Source of the DNA: an uncultured Gemmatimonadota bacterium | GTDB lineage: Bacteria > Gemmatimonadota > Gemmatimonadetes > Gemmatimonadales > Gemmatimonadaceae | Direction of reading: 5' to 3' | Length of the DNA: 25,024 nt | Assembly (NCBI GenBank): GCA_903894655.1 | Contig: CAITQY010000657.1 | Span: 1-25,024, forward strand | In this document: piece by piece, positions 16,225-22,139 of the stretch | Numbering within the stretch: position 1 is the stretch's first letter | How the letters are laid out: every line of letters begins with the position of its first letter | Translations under genes and position numbers: made by a program | Notes under the pieces: generated by a model | What the model was told of the DNA's origin: nothing | What the model saw: the letters and a program-made list of their open reading frames with translations, nothing else | The model's database searches: none

Positions 16225-17649
16225 ATGACGGGACGAGGAACACGGAGTCGACGCATATTCCAACATACGGCAGTCGTGCTGATCGCCGCCTGTGCACGTA
16301 ACACGGCCCCGGGGGCCAACCCCACGCCAGTGCCCGCGCAGGTGCCGACCGCCGGTACGACCACCGTCCCAGCACTCGCCCCGACCAGCGACCTCGCCGT
16401 CGTCCCGGTGCGCGTCACGTTCGTGCTGCGCACGCTCACGCCGTCGCTCGATTCGCTCTTCCCGGTCAGCGACTCGCTCAGCGCCGCCAGCTGCGCCGCC
16501 ATCGGTCTGGTGTGCCACCAGTACGTGTATCGGCGCGAACCATTGCGCCTGCGCGCCGAGGGGCCCCAGCTCTTTATCGACACCAAGCTGGCCTATCGCG
16601 CGCGGCTCGGCACCCTCGGTGGCAGCGCCCGCGTGGCCAGCTGCGGCTATGCCCCCGAAGCGATGCGGCGCGCCACCACGTCGATGAGCACCTCGCTCTA
16701 CTGGCGCCGTGATTGGAAGATCGGGGCGCGCGACACGAAACTGGCGGCCGTGCTCGTGGACCCGTGCACCGTGACGGCGCTCGGGGTCGATGCCACCAAG
16801 ACGCTGCAAGGCGTGATCGACAAGCAGCTCGCGCTCTTCGCCGCCGAAGCGGATACCACCATCCCCACGGTTGGCGATTTCAAGCCACTGGCCGATTCGC
16901 TCTGGAAGAGCTTTCTCGAGCCCACCGCGCTCGACTCCACCAATTCACTCTGGCTCATCCTCGATCCGCAGGCGGTGCAGGTCACACCGTTTGTCGGCAA
17001 CGGTCCGAGCATCATCACCACGATGGTGCTGTACGCGCGTCCGCGTGTGATCGCCGGCACGAAGCCAGTGTTGCGAATGAAGCCGCTGCCGGTGCTCGCC
17101 CTCGGTACGGCGCCGCTCGAGTACACGGTGCCGGTCAGTGTAGAACTGCCCTTCGCCGAACTCGAACGTCGCGCTGCGCTGCTGCTGGCGGAGGAAACCA
17201 CGAGTGGTAGTGTGCGCGTGGACAGTGTGCATGTAAGCGGACTGCGTGACAGCGTGCGCATCGATCTCACCGTCTCGGGATCGTTGCGTGGACGACTCTC
17301 GCTCACCTCTCGCGTGCGATGGGATGCCGCCACGCGCGAAATCCGCCTCGATGATCTCGATTGGTCGTTGGAGAGCCGCGGGAAGCTCTCGCGGGCAAAA
17401 GCCACGTTGGGCGCGCCGCTGGTGGGACGGGCGGTGCGCCGCGCCACGAATGGCGGGCGGGTGGCACTTGGTGCGCAGCTCGATTCGGTGCGCGCCGAGT
17501 TGATGCGCAAACTGAACGGGCCGATGGCGCCGGGCGTGGTGATGGGCAGCAGTGTGCGGGAGCTACAGATTCTCGACGTGACCGCGACGGCGACCGCCTT
17601 CGTGGTGAAAGCGCGACTTACCGGACAGTCAGGGGTGTGGTTTCAATGA
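16225..17649 (+). CDS. DUF4403-family lipoprotein
   Basis: 474 residues from ATG 16225, preceded by a strong GGAGG at 16214-16218 with a 6-base spacer. The N-terminus is RRIFQHTAVVLIAACARN; IAAC is a good lipobox and Cys23 the likely lipidated residue. A Pro/Thr-rich linker follows, then a long beta-rich region with features of DUF4403: SLYWRRDWKIGARDTKLAAVL, PLADSLWKSFLEPTAL, LWLILDPQAVQVTPFVGNG, LEYTVPVSVELPFAEL and IRLDDLDWSLESRG. The function of DUF4403 is not known to me; an envelope role is inferred from the lipoprotein signal. Its TGA overlaps the ATG of the M28 peptidase (ATGA), so the two form an operon. Its start is only 16 bases from that of the divergent LTXXQ gene. Confidence 0.83.
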   Translation: MTGRGTRSRRIFQHTAVVLIAACARNTAPGANPTPVPAQVPTAGTTTVPALAPTSDLAVVPVRVTFVLRTLTPSLDSLFPVSDSLSAASCAAIGLVCHQYVYRREPLRLRAEGPQLFIDTKLAYRARLGTLGGSARVASCGYAPEAMRRATTSMSTSLYWRRDWKIGARDTKLAAVLVDPCTVTALGVDATKTLQGVIDKQLALFAAEADTTIPTVGDFKPLADSLWKSFLEPTALDSTNSLWLILDPQAVQVTPFVGNGPSIITTMVLYARPRVIAGTKPVLRMKPLPVLALGTAPLEYTVPVSVELPFAELERRAALLLAEETTSGSVRVDSVHVSGLRDSVRIDLTVSGSLRGRLSLTSRVRWDAATREIRLDDLDWSLESRGKLSRAKATLGAPLVGRAVRRATNGGRVALGAQLDSVRAELMRKLNGPMAPGVVMGSSVRELQILDVTATATAFVVKARLTGQSGVWFQ

Positions 17650-18605
17650 GTCTGCTCTTCATTCACCGTGTCCGCGCGGCAGCTGTCGCGATGCTCGTCG
17701 GTTGCAGTGTGGCCGTCGTCCACGCGCAACCCGCCGCCATCACCGATGCCACCACCGCCCGCATCATGCAGCGGCTCGCTGCGTTGGCGGCCGACAGCAT
17801 GGAAGGACGCCGCGCTGGGACAGCCGGTTCCGTGCGGGCACGCGCGTGGATTATCGCGGAGCTCACGGCCATGGGTGCGAAGCCGGCCGGCGCGAGCTTC
17901 GTCGTGCCGGTCGCGCTCCGCGCGCGGGCCGGCAGCGACACGGCGGGCGCAAACATCGTGGCGCGCATTCCCGGTAAGAACGCCGCCGGCCCCGTGCTGG
18001 TGCTGAGCGCCCACTACGATCACCTCGGTGTGCGCAACGGGGAGGTGTTCAACGGCGCCGACGATGATGCCAGTGGCTGCGTGGCGCTGCTCACCATCGC
18101 CGAACGTTTGCTGCGCGAGCCGCCCGAGCACGATGTGCTGCTGGCGTTCTTCGATGCCGAGGAGTCCGGCATGGTGGGTTCGAAGGCCTTCGTGAATGCG
18201 CCGCCCGTGCCCCTCGATCGCATCGCGCTAAACATCAATCTCGACATGGTGGCGCGTCAGGACGGCAAGGCGCTCTGGGTGTCGGGTACGGCACACTCGC
18301 CGGGGCTTAAACCGATCGCCGACGCGGCGGCCAAGAGCTCCTCGGTGACCATCCGATTCGGCCACGACACCAAGGACCTCAAGCCGGGCGACGATTGGAC
18401 CGGGTCGTCGGATCACTCGGCGTTTCACAACAAAGGGATCCCGTTCCTGTACCTGGGGGTCGAGGATCACGACGATTACCACAAGTCGGGGGACGACGCC
18501 GACAAGGTCGACCCGGCGTTCTATCGCGGGACGGTGGAGTTCGCGTACGCGCTGGTGCGCTCGGCCGACGCAAAGCTGGCCTCGGTGACGCGCGCGAAGC
18601 CGTAG
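17646..18605 (+). CDS. Exported M28-family zinc aminopeptidase
   Basis: 319-residue co-catalytic dizinc peptidase of family M28, expected to remove N-terminal residues from peptides in the periplasm or outside the cell. The signal peptide (about 1-27) has core AAAVAMLVGCSVAVV and site VHAQ; the internal cysteine is not in a convincing lipobox. Zinc ligands are visible in order: His123 in SAHYDHLG, Asp140 in NGADDDASG (bridging), Glu172-Glu173 in FDAEESG (general base and ligand), Asp200 in NINLDM, and His279 in DDYHKSGDD. All key residues are present. The ATG overlaps the DUF4403 stop by four bases. An inverted repeat 24 bases after the stop is a plausible terminator. Confidence 0.93.
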   Translation: MSLLFIHRVRAAAVAMLVGCSVAVVHAQPAAITDATTARIMQRLAALAADSMEGRRAGTAGSVRARAWIIAELTAMGAKPAGASFVVPVALRARAGSDTAGANIVARIPGKNAAGPVLVLSAHYDHLGVRNGEVFNGADDDASGCVALLTIAERLLREPPEHDVLLAFFDAEESGMVGSKAFVNAPPVPLDRIALNINLDMVARQDGKALWVSGTAHSPGLKPIADAAAKSSSVTIRFGHDTKDLKPGDDWTGSSDHSAFHNKGIPFLYLGVEDHDDYHKSGDDADKVDPAFYRGTVEFAYALVRSADAKLASVTRAKP

Positions 18606-18628
18606 GCCGCGAGCAGGGCGAAAACGGA

Positions 18629-18666
18629 AGAAGGGCCGCTTCGGAGTGATCCGTTGCGGCCCTTCT
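18629..18666. terminator. Perfect 11-base inverted repeat, probable bidirectional terminator
   Basis: AGAAGGGCCGC (18629-18639) and GCGGCCCTTCT (18656-18666) are perfect complements around a 16-base loop. It sits 24 bases after the M28 stop on the plus strand. Read on the minus strand, the stem is followed by TTCCGTTTTC, a modest U-rich tail, so it could also end a minus-strand transcript carrying the small ORF at 18710-18775. Confidence 0.65.
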
Positions 18667-18696
18667 GACTCCTTGCCAGTTCGAAACGATCCCGAA

Positions 18697-18716
18697 CCGG
18701 TAAAACCCGTTACCGG
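18697..18716. repeat. Short perfect inverted repeat overlapping the small ORF's stop
   Basis: CCGGTAA (18697-18703) and TTACCGG (18710-18716) are perfect complements around a six-base loop. The right arm contains the stop codon of the candidate minus-strand ORF at 18710-18775. It could be an RNA hairpin or an operator. Confidence 0.5.
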
Positions 18717-18775
18717 GCGTCGATCAGGAGATCGGTTGCCCAGGACGAACCGGCAAAGGAACTATGACTAGACAA
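18710..18775 (-). CDS. Candidate 21-residue small protein or leader peptide with a very strong ribosome site
   Basis: On the minus strand AGGAGGTGATC (18788-18778) is complementary over 11 bases to the 3' end of typical bacterial 16S rRNA. A TTG start lies seven bases after AGGAGG and opens a 21-residue frame ending in TAA (18712-18710). The peptide begins MSSHSSFAGS, has a tryptophan at position 12 and ends LLIDAR. An 11-base inverted repeat at 18629-18666 lies downstream. There is no minus-strand gene immediately downstream, so it is not an obvious attenuator leader; a free small protein, a peptide product or a dual-function RNA are possibilities. No homologue is known to me and no clear promoter was found. 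Chance occurrence of the rRNA-like string cannot be excluded. Confidence 0.4.
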   Translation of the reverse strand: MSSHSSFAGSSWATDLLIDAR

Positions 18776-18836
18776 ATGATCACCTCCTCGAAATAGGGTG
18801 GGACTTCGGGCAGAATGCCACCGAGATCCTACGGGT

Positions 18837-18877
18837 GCTTCCCAAGCCGCTTGGAGACCGGGGAAGCGCGGTTTTTT
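18837..18877 (+). terminator. Imperfect hairpin with T6 tract upstream of the S9 peptidase gene
   Basis: GCTTCCC (18837-18843) pairs perfectly with GGGAAGC (18861-18867). Alternatively CCGCTT (18847-18852) pairs with AAGCGCGG (18864-18871, one bulged base), directly before TTTTTT (18872-18877). The two stems exclude each other. It lies about 145 bases before the S9 start, so it could be a second terminator for the M28 transcript or an attenuator in the S9 leader. Only the hairpins and T-run are seen; function is inference. Confidence 0.35.
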
Positions 18878-19022
18878 GCGCGGTCGCTCCTCCGCGCAGG
18901 CAACATGGTATGGTCTGGACGGCTCCGTGGCAAGCGAGAAATGCGCCGTGCATCACAGATCGGTACGTTTCGGATACAGAGTCCCGCGCTGGATTCCCCA
19001 GTTTCCCTCCTCGAGCACCGCT

Positions 19023-21224
19023 ATGGTCAAATTGACCTCCTGCCACCCTCTGTCCCGCTGTGCGGCGACGATGGCCGTCCTCCTCATGGCCGCCCCCACC
19101 GCGTTGGTGGCGCAACAGGCGCCGGCCGCGCCGGCCGCCACCAAGCTCCCCGCGGGCCCGCGCGCGATGATGCTGGCCGACTGGTATCGCGTCGTGAACG
19201 TGAGCAGTCCGGCCGTGTCTCCCGACGGCAAGCGCGTCGCCATGACCGTCACCAAGGCCGTCGAAGCCGAGAACAAGCGGCACAACGAGATCTGGGTGGT
19301 GAACACGGCCGGCGGCGAGCCGCAACGGTGGACGTCGCCGAGCACGGAAAGCAGCAATCCGCGCTGGTCGCCCGACGGCAAGTATCTGTTCTTCACGTCG
19401 CCGCGCGCGGGCGGGCAGGGGAGCACGTGGGCCATTCGCCTCGATCAGCCCAGTGGCGAAGCGACTCAGATCGCTACGTACGCCAACGGCTCGATGCCGG
19501 CTGACGGCGCGTTCGCGGTGTTCACGGAGCCGGCCCGTCGCGACACCACGGCGCGAAACGGCGCCAATCCGTTTGCGCGTATGCAGCCGATGGCCAAGCC
19601 CACGTATGACGCGATCACCCGTCCCGCCGAGCCGGCGCGTTTTGATGGCCGTCATGTGACTGACATGTCGTACAAGGTGAACGGTGTGGGCTTCGTGCCC
19701 GGTCGTTCTGAGGCGCGCAGCTGGCGTCCGGCGCAGCTGTGGCGACAGACGGTGGGTGATACCGCCAAGCAGCAGCTCACGACGACCCTGTATTCGCACC
19801 GCTCGCCCGAAGTCTCGCCCGACGGCAAGTGGATCGCGTTCGTGGCCGACGCGCGACTGCGCCCGGATTCGGTGGTCGATCTCGAGCGCGACTCGCTCGC
19901 CAAGTTGCCGTACAACAAGGCCCGCGATGAAGCCGACCGCAACGACACGGACCTGTACGTGGTGGCCAGCACTGGCGGCACGCCGCGCAAGGTGAGCGAG
20001 TGGATGGGCGCCGAGTCAGACCTTACCTGGTCGCCCGACAGCAAACAGTTGGCGTTCGTAGGCCGCCCGACGCGCGTCAAGTCGGCGCGCATTTATGTCG
20101 TGGACGCGGCCGGCGGGACGCCGCGCAATCTCCTCGGCGACTGGCAGTTCGAGCCGGGCTCGCTGTCTTGGCTCACTACCGGACCGCTGCAGTTCGCGGC
20201 CGACATCGGCGGGCGCTCGGCCATCCTGCGGGCCGATCTTACTGGTAAGACCGCGCCGAAGGAACTGGTGGGTGGCCGTCGTCAGCTGCGTGGCGCCAGC
20301 TACGACGTCGCCGGCAAAGTGATGGCGTATACGTCGTCCTCAATGACGAAGCCCACGGAGTTGTTCGTGGCCACGGCCGACGGCACCGGCGAGCGTCAGC
20401 TCACGCGCTTTAACGACAGCGTGAACACCGACGTGGTATGGAGCGACGCCGAGCGCTTCACGTACAAGAGCGTCGGCAACCTGGAGATCGAAAGCTGGCT
20501 GATGAAGCCGTATGGCTACACGGCGGGCAAGAAGTACCCGATGGTGATTTACATCCACGGCGGCCCGCACTCGGCGTACGGCGAAGGCTGGTTCGACGAG
20601 TTCCAGAATCTTGCGGCGCAGGGGATGTTCGTGCTGTTCACGAACCCGCGGGGCTCGAGTGGCTACGGCGGGGACTTCACCTACAGCACGCGCGGCCGCT
20701 GGGGCATGGAAGACTACGACGACCTCATGAAGGCCGTGGACATCGTGGCGGCGCGCGCCGATGTGGATAGCACGAAGATGGGCGCCACGGGCGGCTCGTA
20801 CGGCGGATTCATGACCACGTGGATCGCCACGAAGACCGATCGCTTCAAGGCGATCGAGACCGATCGCACGATTACCGATTGGACCTACTGGTACGGCAGC
20901 AGCGATGCGCAGGGACTCACCGAGTTCGAGTTCTACGGCAAGCCGTGGGACAATCAGGCGCTGTACGACACGCTGTCGCCGATCCGCTATGTGCAGAAGG
21001 TGAAGACGCCGATGCTGCTGGTGCAGAGTGAAGAAGATCACCGCACCCCGATGGGGAGTGCGGAGATCTGGTTCATGTCACTCAAGAAGCAGGGCGTGCC
21101 GGTGGAGATGGTGCGGTATCCGCGCTCCAATCACGATCTGTCGCGCACCGGCGAGCCGTGGTTGCTGGTGGACCGCCTCGGGCGGATCCGGCAGTGGTTC
21201 GCGTTCTGGCTGCAGGGGATGTAA
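19023..21224 (+). CDS. Exported S9-family prolyl-oligopeptidase-type serine peptidase
   Basis: 733 residues from ATG 19023, which gives a signal peptide (MAVLLMAAPTALVAQQ) while longer in-frame starts do not. The first two-thirds are a WD40-like beta-propeller with repeated SPDGK motifs (AVSPDGKRVAMTV, RWSPDGKYLFFT, EVSPDGKWIAFV, TWSPDSKQLAFV). The C-terminal alpha/beta-hydrolase domain has YIHGGPHSAYG (oxyanion region), then the nucleophile in GGSYGGF (Ser592), Asp672 in SEEDHRTP and His704 in SNHDLSR. This is the architecture of acylaminoacyl-peptidase/dipeptidyl-peptidase relatives; exact specificity is not readable. No strong Shine-Dalgarno precedes the ATG. A long hairpin follows its stop. 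Confidence 0.93.
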   Translation: MVKLTSCHPLSRCAATMAVLLMAAPTALVAQQAPAAPAATKLPAGPRAMMLADWYRVVNVSSPAVSPDGKRVAMTVTKAVEAENKRHNEIWVVNTAGGEPQRWTSPSTESSNPRWSPDGKYLFFTSPRAGGQGSTWAIRLDQPSGEATQIATYANGSMPADGAFAVFTEPARRDTTARNGANPFARMQPMAKPTYDAITRPAEPARFDGRHVTDMSYKVNGVGFVPGRSEARSWRPAQLWRQTVGDTAKQQLTTTLYSHRSPEVSPDGKWIAFVADARLRPDSVVDLERDSLAKLPYNKARDEADRNDTDLYVVASTGGTPRKVSEWMGAESDLTWSPDSKQLAFVGRPTRVKSARIYVVDAAGGTPRNLLGDWQFEPGSLSWLTTGPLQFAADIGGRSAILRADLTGKTAPKELVGGRRQLRGASYDVAGKVMAYTSSSMTKPTELFVATADGTGERQLTRFNDSVNTDVVWSDAERFTYKSVGNLEIESWLMKPYGYTAGKKYPMVIYIHGGPHSAYGEGWFDEFQNLAAQGMFVLFTNPRGSSGYGGDFTYSTRGRWGMEDYDDLMKAVDIVAARADVDSTKMGATGGSYGGFMTTWIATKTDRFKAIETDRTITDWTYWYGSSDAQGLTEFEFYGKPWDNQALYDTLSPIRYVQKVKTPMLLVQSEEDHRTPMGSAEIWFMSLKKQGVPVEMVRYPRSNHDLSRTGEPWLLVDRLGRIRQWFAFWLQGM

Positions 21225-21227
21225 ACG

Positions 21228-21344
21228 GCCAAATGCTTAGGGAGCAGGGTGGAGGGTGTCAGGGCGGAGGAGGCAGAGAAGCACGCGCTGCTTTCCTGCG
21301 CACTCCATCCTGATACCCTCCTCCCTGCTCACTAAGCCGTTGGC
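21228..21344. repeat. Long imperfect hairpin (about 117 bases) between convergent genes
   Basis: The purine-rich arm from 21228 to about 21269 is largely complementary to the pyrimidine-rich arm from about 21302 to 21344; common cores are GCTTAG, GAGCAGGG, GGAGGGT and TCAGG. An inner near-perfect stem (GCAGAGAAGCA with TGCTTTCCTGC) closes over CGCGC, so the whole segment can fold as one rod. It separates the convergent S9 peptidase and lectin-like genes and may end both transcripts, but its length and purine bias exceed an ordinary terminator and suggest a dispersed intergenic repeat. Confidence 0.8.
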
Positions 21345-21353
21345 TGTTCAGTA

Positions 21354-22004
21354 TCACACCGCAAAACAGTAGTAGAGTCCAGCCCCGCCGGATGCCTTCA
21401 GATTCTCCTGACTGCATCCGCGCGACGGGTGGGCGAACACCCACGACGTCGGATTGACACCACCACCCTGACGATCGTGATGCCCGACCAGCGCCGCGCC
21501 TTCGCCGCTGCTCGTCCAGTTCTTACAGGTGCTGTCGCCGGCGTCGGTGGACACGCGGCCGTCGAGCGTGGATCCCGTCATGACATCGTGCGTATTCGGC
21601 GTGTCGCCGCGGCCGTTCACCACCATGCCCTTCTCGGTGATGCTGTTCTCCTTCGACAACTTGTTGTTGTCGCTGTGCAGATCATCGACGCTGGTGGCCA
21701 CTACCACGCCCTTGGCGTTCTTCCACGGGCCCTTGCCGATGCGGTCACGCGCATTCACGGCCGACTTGCCGTCGAGCGCCTGCTGACTCAGGTAGGCATG
21801 CCAGGTCTTGCCGCGCACACCGGCCGCCTCGGCCAGCATGGCGCAGTGCTTGTCGGCACCCTCGAGTCCACCGAGTGCCGCGCCGTTGCCGGAGCCGACA
21901 CTGGTGATGAAGAACGACATGTCCTGTTGCGGCGTGGGACTCGCCGGGGTGGTCGTCGCGAGGAAAGCGGTGGCGAGGGTGAGGGGCAGGCGGAGCATGA
22001 GCAT
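21354..22004 (-). CDS. Secreted lectin-like protein
   Basis: 216 residues from ATG 22004, with GAGG nine bases upstream; an in-frame ATG at 21998 is equivalent. A short signal peptide (LMLRLPLTLATAFLATTTPA) precedes the mature part. The mature sequence (FFITSVGSGNGAALGGLEGADKHC as a start block, then NARDRIGKGPW, MTGSTLDGR, GDSTCKNWTSS, VGHHDRQGG, HPSRGCSQENL, GGAGLYYCFAV) matches bacterial proteins commonly described as lectins, with a C-type-lectin/endostatin-like fold. The first block is given here only to show the conserved FF, GG and AD positions. Four mature cysteines could form two disulfides and the histidine/aspartate-rich GHHDR could bind metal. Ligand unknown. It is flanked on both sides by long hairpin repeats and so looks like a single-gene unit. 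Confidence 0.75.
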   Translation of the reverse strand: MLMLRLPLTLATAFLATTTPASPTPQQDMSFFITSVGSGNGAALGGLEGADKHCAMLAEAAGVRGKTWHAYLSQQALDGKSAVNARDRIGKGPWKNAKGVVVATSVDDLHSDNNKLSKENSITEKGMVVNGRGDTPNTHDVMTGSTLDGRVSTDAGDSTCKNWTSSGEGAALVGHHDRQGGGVNPTSWVFAHPSRGCSQENLKASGGAGLYYCFAV

Positions 22005-22045
22005 CGGGAAGTTCCTCGGGGTTTATGGGGATTGAACGGATTTTC

Positions 22046-22130
22046 GTGAGTTTGGAGTGGTGGGTAAAAGTTTGGAGTTGTGGGTGAACAACTCACAACG
22101 CCGAACTTTTACTCACAACCCCAAACTCAC
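22046..22130. repeat. Inverted-repeat element built from four 20-base units
   Basis: A 20-base unit beginning AGTTTGGAGT occurs twice in tandem (22049-22068 and 22069-22088), followed by two inverted copies (22089-22107 and 22108-22127). The whole can fold into a hairpin with about 40-base arms and roughly six mismatches. It lies ten bases after the acylase stop and 41 bases before the lectin ATG on the minus strand, so it could terminate the acylase transcript. Its regular unit structure suggests a repeat family rather than a plain terminator. Confidence 0.82.
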
Positions 22131-22139
22131 CTGTTGCCG

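Noticed and set aside
18762..18794. Ten-codon plus-strand frame opposite the small minus-strand ORF
   Set aside because: It is very short and its ribosome site is weak and too close to the ATG; the minus-strand signal is far stronger.
18798..19022. Upstream extension of the S9 peptidase frame by 75 codons
   Set aside because: No family similarity is visible and it would bury the signal peptide that starts at 19023; the region instead contains hairpins and a T-run.
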